From assembly GCA_965248915.1 (NCBI GenBank), contig OZ252216.1:3224001-3288000 (forward strand): a stretch of DNA of 64,000 bases. The letters are read 5' to 3'. A program made the position numbers and the translations under genes. Under the pieces are notes generated by a model. That model worked only from the letters and a program-made list of their open reading frames with translations, had not been told where the DNA came from and ran no database searches. Shown here piece by piece: positions 35,786 through 45,103 of the stretch. Numbering within the stretch: the first letter of the stretch is position 1; each line of letters starts with the position of its first letter. This stretch comes from CBDFLA01 sp965248915 (GTDB taxonomy: Bacteria; Pseudomonadota; Alphaproteobacteria; M2410).

Positions 35786-37714
35786 ATGACCGATAGCATG
35801 CCACTCGTAAGCGTTATCTTGCCGGCGCACAATGCTGCCACGACCATCAAGCGTGCCCTCGATTCGATCGCTATCCAGGCGCGTAGTGACATGGAAGTGA
35901 TTGTCCTTGACGATGCAAGTGTGGATGGCACCGAAGATATTGTAAAATCATATAGCGGTCTCAATATTACCTCCGTGCGCCTGCAAGTGAATTTGGGGGC
36001 TTCAGCCGCACGGAACAAATGCATTGAGCTCGCGAGGGGCAAGTACGTTGCATTTTTGGATGCAGATGATGAGTGGTTGCCAGGAAAAACAGATAAGCAG
36101 CTCACTGAAATCGAGAAGAGTGACGCGATATCAATTGTCTACTGTGAAGCCGAAGTTTTCGCACCAGGAAAAGTGAGTACGGGACTGGCCAACAAAGCCG
36201 GCCTCAGGCCAACCGGTAGCGACGCCTGGAAGACACTTCTATTTGAGTCATGCATCACAACATCATGCGTTATGACACGCCTTGATATTCTCAAGGGTGT
36301 CGGTGGATTCAAAGAACATCTTGCCAGCGGCGAGGATCAAGATTTGTGGATTCGACTGGCACTTGGTGGCGACGTTGTCTACCAGAATGAAACTTTGACC
36401 AGTTACTATCTCTTATCGAACAGCCTTTCCCAGCGCGCGCGGACGACCTCTACGCTCGATTTTCTGAGTGAGATTGAAAACTATGTTGAGGAGAACAAAG
36501 AGCAGCTAACTCCGAAGGAGCGCAGTAAGATCCTTGCAGCGCGGACCCGCCAGGCAGGGCGCGTCTTCATTCGCAATGGTTTAGATGAAAGTGGCAAGGA
36601 GTTGTTGAAGAAGGCCAGGAAACACGGGTCACCTGTCCTGGAGAACATTAATTTCCGCATCAAGAATACCCGGTTCGTTCGCACATTGACGCGCGGCCGT
36701 ATCCTACCCGATGTGGATCTTGACAACCACTACACGACCGCCGAGGCCATCAAACCTAAGCTTCTTGTCGTGGTCGACACGGAAGAAGAATTTGATTGGT
36801 CAAAACCATTTTCACGCGAAAGCAGGGCGGTCCAAAACATTGAATACCAAGTTTGTGCTCAGAAAGTATTTGAGGAATACGCGTTGCAACCAACTTATGT
36901 GGTGGACGGTGCTGTCGCTGCATCAAAAGACGCCGTTCAAATCCTCTCCAATTTCGAGCGGCAAGGAAAGTGTTACATCGGCGCACATTTGCACCCTTGG
37001 GTAACGCCGCCCGACGAAGAGGAGGTAAACAATCGCAACTCCTTTCCCGGAAATCTGAGTTATGATCTCGAATATCGCAAGCTCAAGAACTTGACCGAAA
37101 CTATTGCGGGAGAGTTCGGCTCTCGGCCCGTGATGTACAAAGCCGGCCGCTATGGTCTTGGCCCCAACACGGAGCGAATACTGCAAACGCTTGGATACTC
37201 AATAGACTTGAGTGTTGTGCCGTTCACGGATTTCAGCAAACAAGAGGGTCCCGATTTTGGCACCTATTCATCATCACCATTTTGGTTTGGAGACCAGCTA
37301 AGTTCCTATGAGATTCCATTGACCAGGGAATTTGTTGGAATGTGTGCACCCGTCGGTCGATTGATTTATCCCGGCATCTCTTCGCCATTGGCAAAGCGAA
37401 TGAAGATGACGGGAGTTTTTGCCAGGGCCCGTCTCTTAGAGCGGTTAACCCTGACCCCCGAAGGTCTCAAGCTGACGGACTTGAAGCGTCTGATTGATTG
37501 GAAAGAGAGATCAGGTCACAAACTCTACTGCGTATCCTATCATTCCTCTTCATTGATGTCCGGTGGCAGCCCTTATGTAAGAGGAGAGAAAGACCGGTTC
37601 TATTTTCTAGAGAGGCTACGAGCAATGGTGGACTATTTAGTCACCGAGATCGGATGTGAGCCCACAACGCCCTTAGACATCTACGAGAATGCCCTCAAAC
37701 GGCGATTAGACTGA
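35786..37714 (+). CDS. GT2 glycosyltransferase fused to a polysaccharide-deacetylase-like domain
   Basis: A two-domain protein of about 642 residues from the ATG at 35786 (an in-frame start exists at 35738). Residues 1-240 are GT2: VSVILPAHNAATTIKRAL, VIVLDDASVDGT, AFLDADDEW and SGEDQDLWIRLALG. A helical linker follows, and the C-terminal half (about 325-640) has the deacetylase-like start LLVVVDTEEEFDW, then GAHLHPWVTPP and the conserved KAGRYGLGPNTERIL. The latter half resembles WalW-type proteins. Joining sugar addition with possible deacetylation in one chain is unusual. It is divergent from the minus-strand operon and convergent with the kinase-like gene, overlapping its 3' end by nine bases. 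Confidence 0.82.
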   Translation: MTDSMPLVSVILPAHNAATTIKRALDSIAIQARSDMEVIVLDDASVDGTEDIVKSYSGLNITSVRLQVNLGASAARNKCIELARGKYVAFLDADDEWLPGKTDKQLTEIEKSDAISIVYCEAEVFAPGKVSTGLANKAGLRPTGSDAWKTLLFESCITTSCVMTRLDILKGVGGFKEHLASGEDQDLWIRLALGGDVVYQNETLTSYYLLSNSLSQRARTTSTLDFLSEIENYVEENKEQLTPKERSKILAARTRQAGRVFIRNGLDESGKELLKKARKHGSPVLENINFRIKNTRFVRTLTRGRILPDVDLDNHYTTAEAIKPKLLVVVDTEEEFDWSKPFSRESRAVQNIEYQVCAQKVFEEYALQPTYVVDGAVAASKDAVQILSNFERQGKCYIGAHLHPWVTPPDEEEVNNRNSFPGNLSYDLEYRKLKNLTETIAGEFGSRPVMYKAGRYGLGPNTERILQTLGYSIDLSVVPFTDFSKQEGPDFGTYSSSPFWFGDQLSSYEIPLTREFVGMCAPVGRLIYPGISSPLAKRMKMTGVFARARLLERLTLTPEGLKLTDLKRLIDWKERSGHKLYCVSYHSSSLMSGGSPYVRGEKDRFYFLERLRAMVDYLVTEIGCEPTTPLDIYENALKRRLD

Positions 37715-38659
37715 AGCGGCCGTAAGTAAACGATCGATTTCCCGTTGAATAAATATCCCCAAATACCGTTTCCTTGAAATCAGCGGGGCCTTCCCCAACT
37801 GCAGAAATTGGGTGACGAATTTCGCCAGCATCATCCAGCGCAATGGGAAGTCGGGAATGGTATCGAGAGAGCTGCGATACCCTGCGAGGAAAGCCAGAGC
37901 GTGTTCATGTTGACGTGTGCAATGGAGGATGGCTTTAGGGTGATAACACTCAAGGATCAACTGATTGACAAACTGCGCGATATCATATGCCGCCACATCG
38001 ACATGTTGTGCGGTAAGATCAATGCCAAACGTTGCGTTATCAGTAACAAGGAAATTCGAGGGTTTGAAGTCTCCATGCAGGAGGACTTTTGGCATCGGAT
38101 GCTCAACGAGACGGTCAGTGGTGGAGTGCAAAAACCGTATGGTCTCATCGATTCTTCTAGGTAATCTGGATTCGCGCGCTTCGCGGCATTCGTCGATTTG
38201 ATCAAGCATTACCCTTGGGTCCAAAGAGCAGGTCTCTTTGTCGTTATTGTGAAAAGCGGCGAGCCACTCTCCGGCCTGTTGGGCGAGGTGCTCGAGGCGT
38301 CGTCGACTTGTCATTGGAGAAAGCATGATGGTCTTCAGACTAGGTGCATCAATCCACTCCATTGCCAAAAACCCTTCAGCCTCCAAATATCCAAGCGGGA
38401 GAGGCACGTGGCAGTCTGAGTGTCCTTGCAGCCGATCCCGTCCCACCACCAAGGCTTCGTACTGCTCTTTTACTTCTCTAGGTGCGGCAGATTTTATGGC
38501 CACAGTTGGGCCAGTGCCATTGATCCGCGTTGCTCGGTAGATTGTTGAGGACGCTGAAGCAAAAAGTGGACCCTCGATACGCCAATCGAAGCGATCCCCA
38601 GAACCAATCTCAAGACTGGTGAGGAAACTGTGAAGCTGCTCCATGTCAACTTGGTTCAT
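37706..38659 (-). CDS. APH/choline-kinase-like phosphotransferase
   Basis: A 317-residue protein-kinase-like fold enzyme. The nucleotide-contact Lys is in VAIKSAAP (Lys57), the Brenner motif is LLHGDFKPSNF at about residues 193-203, and the second metal Asp is in GIDLTA (Asp214). These motifs fit the aminoglycoside phosphotransferase superfamily, whose members phosphorylate small molecules, sugars or lipids. The upstream neighbour, 39 bases away on the same strand, is a GT39-like protein. It may phosphorylate a sugar or the glycan; antibiotic resistance is not implied. Substrate not determined. Confidence 0.78.
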   Translation of the reverse strand: MNQVDMEQLHSFLTSLEIGSGDRFDWRIEGPLFASASSTIYRATRINGTGPTVAIKSAAPREVKEQYEALVVGRDRLQGHSDCHVPLPLGYLEAEGFLAMEWIDAPSLKTIMLSPMTSRRRLEHLAQQAGEWLAAFHNNDKETCSLDPRVMLDQIDECREARESRLPRRIDETIRFLHSTTDRLVEHPMPKVLLHGDFKPSNFLVTDNATFGIDLTAQHVDVAAYDIAQFVNQLILECYHPKAILHCTRQHEHALAFLAGYRSSLDTIPDFPLRWMMLAKFVTQFLQLGKAPLISRKRYLGIFIQREIDRLLTAASV

Positions 38660-38698
38660 CGCTCAATTGACCGTTATCTCTAAGTGCACGCGGCGCAT

Positions 38699-40378
38699 TC
38701 AATGCCAATACGGCGTACAGGTTTCACGCCAATTGTCAGGCCTAGGAAATCGTGCTGACCAGTTCAGATCTCGTTTGCGGGCCTCTCCCTGAAACTCAAA
38801 GAGCACAAGGCGCGCGCGTTTCGATTGAAACCTTAAGACGCGTTCGCCTTCAAGCCCCAACATATGCTCCAAGACCGCAAACTCCGATAGTCCGTCTGTA
38901 TGTCGGTCATGAGAGAAAACCAACCAAGCGCGCTGAGCATCAATGATCTCATCAATGTCCGAGTAATAGCACTGCCAATTTCGATAAGGCGTGAGGCCTT
39001 TGATCGTCTCATAGTCAGTCAATCCAAACTGTTCCTTGTAGACCCGGTACGCCGGAATGGCGCCGTAGTAGACATAGATAGTATCGCCCGGTTGAATTTG
39101 GGTCTGGAGCTCTCTCAATACCGGTTTGATATCCTCAACGACAAATGGAGCCTTGGGCTTTGACAGCATATCCAGTGTTTTGGAGACAGAGGACATGCTG
39201 ACAACGATCGCGATGGCATAGATGACCCCGCGCCGCGACGGTTCTATTGCGATCAAATGCTGTAGCCCATAGCCCATCAACAAGATTATTTGAGGGGCAT
39301 AGAATAGATAGAACCGGTTCTCGAAGGGGTAGAAACCAAAACCAGAGGCAGCGAGTGCTGTAACAAGCGGCAAAACAAGCAGGAGAAGTAACGGCGCGCT
39401 CTTGCGTAGTACCGCCCACGACCCCACCAGGTAAATAAGACCTGCTGGAATGGATGACGGTCTCTCAAATAGATAGGTAAAGAGCGAATAGACGGATTTC
39501 GGATACCACGTCAAAAACCGAACAGGGCCTTGGGTCAAGGAGGGAAGTTTTCCGGTCGACAGAAAGAAGCCTTGAATATTCGAAGCATTGGTCTCCAGCT
39601 GATGCGCATAGACACCAAAATAGAGGGCGAGAAACGCGGCAAACCAGCCAAGACTGATGATCGCAATTCGAAACATGCCAGACCCACTGGCGGTTTGATA
39701 CCTTGCGACAAAGATTGCGATTCCGGCACTACCGACAACGAACGCGGCGGGCAATGACATGGCAATACCCAGAACTCCGACGACAAACAACAACGCGTCG
39801 TCGATGAGTTTCGTCGGGCCGGTCTTCAGGCACCGATAGGCAAAGATTGTGATGAGGACCGAAAAAAGGATGTCGGTCCCATAGGGTTTTATTTCTGCAG
39901 AATACTCGATCGCTCTCGGCAGAAGTGCGAATGTGATTGTCACGAACAGGGCGGCCGCAATGGAAAACTCACGACGCGCAAAGTGCGCGAAACACAAAAC
40001 AGCGACGACGCCGGAAAGAAGAGGCAGGAGTCGAAGAGAGTACTCAAGGCCACCTATAGTCGAATGTAAGAAATCGACAGATAAGATCCAGCCAATGGGA
40101 CCAAACTGGACATAGTCGAGGGGTTCGAAGAGTTCAGACATGCTGCGTGATTGGATGTTGAGCGCTAACATCGCCTCATCCATCCACAAAGATACACCAG
40201 CGCTATAGACCCAAAATCGCAGAACAAGACCCAAGCACACGATCACAAAAAAGGCGATTCTGGCGTCGTCATTCGCAAGGAACGATCTAGCCCGAAGCAG
40301 GATCGGACTCCTTACAAAACGCACGCCCATAGCTTTGATCCGATCTACGACGAGTTCGACCGACTTTTCTTCGGACAT
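38699..40378 (-). CDS. GT39-like membrane glycosyltransferase
   Basis: About 559 residues from the ATG at 40378, which follows a GGGGGACTGC site; a longer frame begins at 40441. It has about ten to twelve hydrophobic spans. The first periplasmic loop contains GVSLWMDEAMLALNIQSRS, the Asp/Glu pattern of polyprenyl-phosphate-sugar transferases. The C-terminal 150 residues are soluble. The kinase-like gene follows in the same direction. This is a second GT39-type protein in the locus (the first is at 27290-28831), and the two are not close in sequence. Confidence 0.72.
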   Translation of the reverse strand: MSEEKSVELVVDRIKAMGVRFVRSPILLRARSFLANDDARIAFFVIVCLGLVLRFWVYSAGVSLWMDEAMLALNIQSRSMSELFEPLDYVQFGPIGWILSVDFLHSTIGGLEYSLRLLPLLSGVVAVLCFAHFARREFSIAAALFVTITFALLPRAIEYSAEIKPYGTDILFSVLITIFAYRCLKTGPTKLIDDALLFVVGVLGIAMSLPAAFVVGSAGIAIFVARYQTASGSGMFRIAIISLGWFAAFLALYFGVYAHQLETNASNIQGFFLSTGKLPSLTQGPVRFLTWYPKSVYSLFTYLFERPSSIPAGLIYLVGSWAVLRKSAPLLLLLVLPLVTALAASGFGFYPFENRFYLFYAPQIILLMGYGLQHLIAIEPSRRGVIYAIAIVVSMSSVSKTLDMLSKPKAPFVVEDIKPVLRELQTQIQPGDTIYVYYGAIPAYRVYKEQFGLTDYETIKGLTPYRNWQCYYSDIDEIIDAQRAWLVFSHDRHTDGLSEFAVLEHMLGLEGERVLRFQSKRARLVLFEFQGEARKRDLNWSARFPRPDNWRETCTPYWH

Positions 40379-40692
40379 GCAGTCCCCCAGCAAACAGTTG
40401 AGAAGACCATAGGCCGCCTTTGTAAATAAGCCAATAATCACATGGGCCTAGTGAGTTTGTCTGGGGAGCCAAAGGGAGCAAACACTGGTTTATGGAAACT
40501 GCGTCTAGGGGAGGTACAAGTTGGCCTTTGAAGGGCATTTGTTGCCAGGCAGAACCGGAGCCGATAAAACGGCTTAGCGGTCCGATCACAAGGAGAGCTT
40601 GCCGCGGGGATTGGTCGGATTATTTACCTTTTAGTGGCCAAATAGAGCGGTATGAGCAGTGACCAGGGTCGGGCAGGCCCAAGGGAGGATAC
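40379..40692. other. Intergenic region between two divergent operons
   Basis: This 314-base gap separates the GT39/kinase operon from the PGY-motif membrane protein operon and must hold both promoters. A short hairpin (AGCCG, six-base loop, CGGCT) lies at 40559-40574, without a T-run. The AGGGAGG ribosome site of the next gene lies at its right end. No other gene is evident. Confidence 0.5.
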
Positions 40693-41085
40693 TTGGCTGA
40701 GCAATTTGACATTGATGGGCCTCAAATGAGTGCTGAGGCTGAGGCCGCCAACACCAAACTGGTGATGGCGCTCTTCGCGCGCATGGACACATTGGCCATG
40801 TCTTTGGCGGTCGGGGTGATCGGCGCGGCGAGTATTTTTCTGGCGACCGGTATTCTTCTCATCAAGGGGTCTGCTCCAGGGTTTGATGTGGGCCAAAATC
40901 TCTCCGCATTGTCGCCCTTCCTACCGGGATATGGCGTTTCATGGCTTGGAGCCGTAGCGGGATCAATCTACGGCTTTGTGGCGGGCGCCGTAGCAGGTTT
41001 TTTCATCGCGGTTTTATGGAATCTCTCCCATTTGATTACCGCAGGTCTCGTTGTTTTGAGGGGTGAGTGGCTAGAGGCAGAGTAA
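40693..41085 (+). CDS. Small membrane protein with one PGY module
   Basis: A 130-residue protein starting at a TTG that is preceded by a strong AGGGAGG site, so the rare start codon is well supported. It has about three hydrophobic spans (about 33-56, 83-106 and 108-123). The span-opening motif FLPGYGVSWLGAVAGSIYGF at residues 76-95 matches the two copies in the next protein. I do not recognise a known family. The next gene follows after 46 bases and the UDP-galactopyranose-mutase-like gene after that, so it probably works in the membrane steps of glycan assembly. Confidence 0.7.
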   Translation: MAEQFDIDGPQMSAEAEAANTKLVMALFARMDTLAMSLAVGVIGAASIFLATGILLIKGSAPGFDVGQNLSALSPFLPGYGVSWLGAVAGSIYGFVAGAVAGFFIAVLWNLSHLITAGLVVLRGEWLEAE

Positions 41086-41131
41086 TTGCTTCGCCGGCTG
41101 AACAAGAGCCACAACAAAGAGTGACAATCAA

Positions 41132-41752
41132 ATGAACAACGGATTCGATAAGAAATTGCTCGCCCGAGGCGTGCGCATGAACACCATCGTTCTTGCGGTT
41201 GTCTTAGGACTTGGATGCGGTCTGGGTCTCTTTTTCTTTACACATTTGACCCTAGCGGTGTTTGGACCACGTGCCGGATATTATCTTCATCTTCTGTCTG
41301 TCTTCTTTCCAGGTTACGAAGTGAGTGCGGCGGGAGCTTGGATTGGTCTGTTTTGGGGGTTTGTTTTTGCCGCCCTGTCCGGCGCGTTGATGTACCAAGT
41401 CTACATCCGGTCCACAGGTCACGACGTCACTGAAGATGTGACGCCCGATCCAGATAAAGAACACTTGCTCGCCCCACCCATCATCAAGCTTTCCGGCCAC
41501 GCGTTGGGGCTCGCATTTGGTGTGATATTTGCAGCGCAACTCATTCTAACAACGACGTGGTTGGTGGTTCGCGGAACCGCAGATCAAAGCTACCACGCCA
41601 TGTTGATGAGTAATTACCTGCCAGGCTACTCAGTGAGCATTCTGGGAGCCCTGATAGGTGCAGTGAGCCTGTTTGCATATGCCTACGCGATGTCTCGTTT
41701 GTTGGCCTATGTTTACAATCTCATTGTGTCAAAACGAAACAAGAAGGGTTAG
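41132..41752 (+). CDS. Membrane protein with two PGY modules
   Basis: A 206-residue protein with four main spans in two halves (about 17-42, 64-90, 123-147 and 168-198). Each half has the same signature: FFPGYEVSAAGAWIGLFWGF at residues 58-77 and YLPGYSVSILGALIGAVSLF at 162-181, shared with the preceding 130-residue protein. The two halves are joined by a polar, acidic loop (about 98-116). This suggests internal duplication of a two-span unit. No family is recognised. The 3' end overlaps a GTG start of the following flavoprotein (an ATG six bases later is also possible). Confidence 0.72.
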   Translation: MNNGFDKKLLARGVRMNTIVLAVVLGLGCGLGLFFFTHLTLAVFGPRAGYYLHLLSVFFPGYEVSAAGAWIGLFWGFVFAALSGALMYQVYIRSTGHDVTEDVTPDPDKEHLLAPPIIKLSGHALGLAFGVIFAAQLILTTTWLVVRGTADQSYHAMLMSNYLPGYSVSILGALIGAVSLFAYAYAMSRLLAYVYNLIVSKRNKKG

Positions 41753-41757
41753 TGGGC

Positions 41758-43263
41758 ATGGCGTCACCTGAAAGATATCGTCCAAAGAATGTGATCATTC
41801 TTGGCGCAGGTCCTGCCGGGCTCGCAGTCGGTCATGAATTGAGCGCAAACGATGTGAAGGTCACTGTTCTTGAGCGTTATGATTATGTTGGTGGTCTTTG
41901 TGTCACAATCGAAGAAGACGGGTTCAAGTTCGACTTAGGCGGGCACCGTTGGTTCACCAAGAACGAAGATCTCAATCGATGGTTCCGACGCCTCATGGAA
42001 GGCGAAATTGTCATGGTAGAGCGCATCAGCCGCATCTATCACGGCGGACGCTTCTTCAACTACCCAATTTCATTCGCAGACATCATCAAAAAGACACCAC
42101 CTGTAACCATGGTTCACGCCGGGCTGTCATTTCTTGCTCAGACACTGCGTCAGGCTGTAAGCCCGAAACCAATCCTCAATATGAAAGATGCGTATACGGC
42201 GCAATTTGGATCAAAGCTCTACCAAATGTTTTTCCAGACGTACAGTGAGAAAGTTTGGGGAAAACCATGTAGTGAATTGTCTGCCGATTGGATTACGCAA
42301 AGAAGCAAGGGCCTGTCGATTTGGTCAATGGTTGCGAACGCACTTTTCCAACCTAAAGCGAAGAAGGCCGTCAGCCTCATTGAAGAGTTCATGTATCCGC
42401 GCGACGGATATGTGCGTATTCCCGAGCGCATGGCAGAAGACATTCGCAACAAGGGCAATGACATTTTCCTTGGATCCACTGTGAAACGCATTGTTTACCA
42501 TGGCCCCAATGATTTCGAGGTCTTCTATGGCAATGACGAAAATTCGGCCAGTATTCGGGGCGATGCCATCGTTTCAACAATTCCACTTGGTGTTCTCGCG
42601 CGTATTCTCGAGCCTGAGTGCAGTGAGGAAGTCAAGCAAGCAGCTTCTAATTTGGAGTTTCGCGACCTTATAACGGTCAACCTCTGCCTCAAGAAAGACC
42701 AAGTGACGCCGGACACTTGGCTCTACATCCAAGACAAGAACATCTTGTTTGGCCGCCTCCATGAGCCGAAAAACTGGAGCAAAGCGATGGTTCCAGATGC
42801 CGATCACACCTCGCTTGTCTTGGAGTGTTTTTGCACACGTGGCGACGAAATCTGGGAGATGTCAGACGACGCCATTGCTGAGCAATGCGTAACCGACCTT
42901 GTTGAGAAATTGGGTTTCGTTGACCGTTCCGAAGTTGTTGGGTGGCACATCATCAGGACCGTCCAGGCGTATCCCGTGTACGACCTTCAGTATAAAGAGA
43001 AAACAGACAAGGTTCTCGATTATCTAAAGAAGCATGAGGGCGTCAATATTGTTGGACGTGGCGGAACCTTTCGTTACAACAATGCAGATCACTCCATCGA
43101 AATGGGGCTTCTTTTGGGGCGTCACCTTCTTGGATATGATGTTGACTTCATGGCTGTGAACACAGAGCCTGAGTACCACGAGGAAATTCAATCCTCAAAA
43201 CCTCAGCGCGACTATTATAAGTCTGACGAAGTTGAAGATAAGAAAGTCTCGCTGACAGACTAA
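41758..43263 (+). CDS. FAD-dependent oxidoreductase, UDP-galactopyranose-mutase/amine-oxidase-like
   Basis: About 501 residues. The FAD-binding Rossmann motif is VIILGAGPAGLAVGHEL near the N-terminus, followed by the isoprenoid/UGM-like strand GLCVTIEEDGFKFDLGGHRW. The family includes UDP-galactopyranose mutases and related glycan-locus flavoproteins. I chose the ATG at 41758, while the GTG at 41752 overlaps the previous stop. Co-transcription with the two small membrane proteins and a GT2 points to a role in glycan precursor or lipid-linked sugar conversion. The exact reaction is not readable; the late strand VGRGGTFRYNNADHSIEMG is the second FAD-contact region. Confidence 0.82.
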   Translation: MASPERYRPKNVIILGAGPAGLAVGHELSANDVKVTVLERYDYVGGLCVTIEEDGFKFDLGGHRWFTKNEDLNRWFRRLMEGEIVMVERISRIYHGGRFFNYPISFADIIKKTPPVTMVHAGLSFLAQTLRQAVSPKPILNMKDAYTAQFGSKLYQMFFQTYSEKVWGKPCSELSADWITQRSKGLSIWSMVANALFQPKAKKAVSLIEEFMYPRDGYVRIPERMAEDIRNKGNDIFLGSTVKRIVYHGPNDFEVFYGNDENSASIRGDAIVSTIPLGVLARILEPECSEEVKQAASNLEFRDLITVNLCLKKDQVTPDTWLYIQDKNILFGRLHEPKNWSKAMVPDADHTSLVLECFCTRGDEIWEMSDDAIAEQCVTDLVEKLGFVDRSEVVGWHIIRTVQAYPVYDLQYKEKTDKVLDYLKKHEGVNIVGRGGTFRYNNADHSIEMGLLLGRHLLGYDVDFMAVNTEPEYHEEIQSSKPQRDYYKSDEVEDKKVSLTD

Positions 43264-43295
43264 ATCTCTGGCGACGACCGGGAAGGCCAATCGAC

Positions 43296-44294
43296 GTGCC
43301 GCACCACAAGATTTCGATCATCATGCCGGCCTACAACGCCGAAGATTTGTTGCGTCACACATTGATCCCACTGATCAAGATGCGTGAGAACGGTGAGGTT
43401 CATGAAGTGTTGGTTGTTGACGACGGGTCGTCGGACGGGACGATGAATTTGGCCAAAAGCCTTGGGGCGCAGGTCCTAAAGACCCCTCAGAATGGGGGGC
43501 CTGGGCTCGCGCGCAATGTGGCCTCCAAGAAAGCATCAGGCGAAATTCTGTGGTTTGTCGACTCCGATGTAATCGCGCATGCTGACGGTGCAAGATTAGT
43601 GGATGAGGCCTTCCGAGAAGACGGAGTCGTGGCAGTGTTTGGGTCCTACGATGACGCGCCGCCAGCAAAGAACTTTGGCTCTCAATACAAGAACTTGGTC
43701 CACCGGTTTTATCATCAACAAGGAAACCGCGACGCCTCCACTTTCTGGGCTGGGTGTGGCGCTATTCGAGCCACCGCCTTCGCTGAAGTTGAAGGGTTCG
43801 ACACGGACCGCTATTCAAAGCCAGCGATTGAAGACATTGAGCTTGGCTACCGCTTGCGAGATAAGGGTGGTCGAATCGTACTTGTTCACGAGTTGCAATC
43901 AACCCACCTCAAATATTGGACCATACCAAATATTCTGCAGACGGATATCTTTCAAAGAGCGTTCCCATGGTCACGGTTAATGCTGGAGCGTGGTGGATTG
44001 ACCGATGATCTAAACGTCTCTCAAGTCGAACGCGCTCGCGCGATTGTCGCTGGTTTCTTTTTTCTATCGTTTCTGGTACCATTCTTGTGGTCACAACTGT
44101 GGTTTGCACCGATCGCAGGACTCGCCGCAATTATTGCGGTCAACATCAAACTCTTCCGCTTCTTTTGGCAATGCAAGAGCCTCATGTTCGCATTCGGCGC
44201 TCTCATTTTTCATCAGTTCTACTATATTTATAGCAGTACAGTATTTGTCTGGTGCCTCGTCGAGCAACAGGTCAAGAGCCGCTCGCAGCCCTAG
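43296..44294 (+). CDS. GT2 glycosyltransferase with C-terminal membrane spans
   Basis: A 332-residue GT2 enzyme. The start is GTG at 43296. Motifs: ISIIMPAYNAEDLLRHTL at the N-terminus, VLVVDDGSSDGT, the DXD-type WFVDSDV, and the KPAIEDIELGYRLRDKGGR catalytic-base region. Two to three spans follow residue 245. It is the fourth gene of the PGY/flavoprotein operon. It should extend a lipid-linked or membrane-bound glycan on the cytoplasmic side. Confidence 0.87.
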   Translation: MPHHKISIIMPAYNAEDLLRHTLIPLIKMRENGEVHEVLVVDDGSSDGTMNLAKSLGAQVLKTPQNGGPGLARNVASKKASGEILWFVDSDVIAHADGARLVDEAFREDGVVAVFGSYDDAPPAKNFGSQYKNLVHRFYHQQGNRDASTFWAGCGAIRATAFAEVEGFDTDRYSKPAIEDIELGYRLRDKGGRIVLVHELQSTHLKYWTIPNILQTDIFQRAFPWSRLMLERGGLTDDLNVSQVERARAIVAGFFFLSFLVPFLWSQLWFAPIAGLAAIIAVNIKLFRFFWQCKSLMFAFGALIFHQFYYIYSSTVFVWCLVEQQVKSRSQP

Positions 44295-44323
44295 TCTCAT
44301 TTTCCGCGTGAAGTGGAGATCGA

Positions 44324-45076
44324 ATGAAAACCATATTCGACATCGGAATGTACGATGCGTCCGACACAGAGTACTATCTGTCGGAAGGGCACAAGGTGAT
44401 CGCCGTTGAAGCCAATCCGAAATTGGTAGATCAGGCGACCGAACGATTTGAGAGTCAAATAGCGCAAGACCAATTGGTCATTGTCAACGCTGCGGTTTCC
44501 AACGTATCCGGTCAGGACACAACACTCTATTTGTCCGGTGACGACATGGGTTCAAGTTCGATAGACAGAGAAATGGTCGCAACCAAGAATCCATCCGGTT
44601 CTTTTACGGTTCAAAGCATCGCGATCACGGATCTGATTGAGATTCATGGTGTGCCGCATTTTCTAAAGATCGATATTGAGGGCGCTGATCGTTCTTGTAT
44701 CCTGCCATTGACCCACGAAAATCGACCAAGCTATTTGTCATTTGAGGTCGGCGATGACGTCGAGGAACTTATAGATCATCTTTGTGCTATCGGGTTTGAG
44801 AAATTTAAGGCAATCAACCAGATCAATTTTCTGGAACTAGGCAACCAGCAATCACTTTCTTACAGATCCAAAAGGAAGCTAATACGGTGGTTGGGTTACA
44901 AGAACCCTCGCTATGTCCGACGATCGGGCAGGTGGTTTTTGGTGGAGCATAGCGCCGGGCCGGCTCCGTGGGTCAGTGACGGCGCGTGGCAAACCGCCGA
45001 CGGACTCATGCAGAAATGGCGGGAGGCGAGCTCAAGCGGCGAACTAGGCGGCTGGTATGACATTCATGCCATGTGA
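44324..45076 (+). CDS. FkbM-family methyltransferase
   Basis: A 250-residue SAM-dependent methyltransferase. The N-terminal motif IFDIGMYDASDTEYYLSEG with AVEANPKL forms the SAM-binding site, and HFLKIDIEGADRSCIL is the conserved FkbM motif. Such enzymes commonly methylate sugar hydroxyls within glycan loci. It is the last gene of the operon that begins at 40693; the next gene is convergent. The C-terminal 70 residues are without recognisable motif. Confidence 0.85.
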   Translation: MKTIFDIGMYDASDTEYYLSEGHKVIAVEANPKLVDQATERFESQIAQDQLVIVNAAVSNVSGQDTTLYLSGDDMGSSSIDREMVATKNPSGSFTVQSIAITDLIEIHGVPHFLKIDIEGADRSCILPLTHENRPSYLSFEVGDDVEELIDHLCAIGFEKFKAINQINFLELGNQQSLSYRSKRKLIRWLGYKNPRYVRRSGRWFLVEHSAGPAPWVSDGAWQTADGLMQKWREASSSGELGGWYDIHAM

Positions 45077-45103
45077 GAATTTGGCTAGATCGGCAATTTA
45101 TGA

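Noticed and set aside
37706..38659. Antibiotic-resistance phosphotransferase
   Set aside because: The fold is shared by many metabolic kinases, and the position beside a GT39 transferase in a glycan locus argues against resistance.
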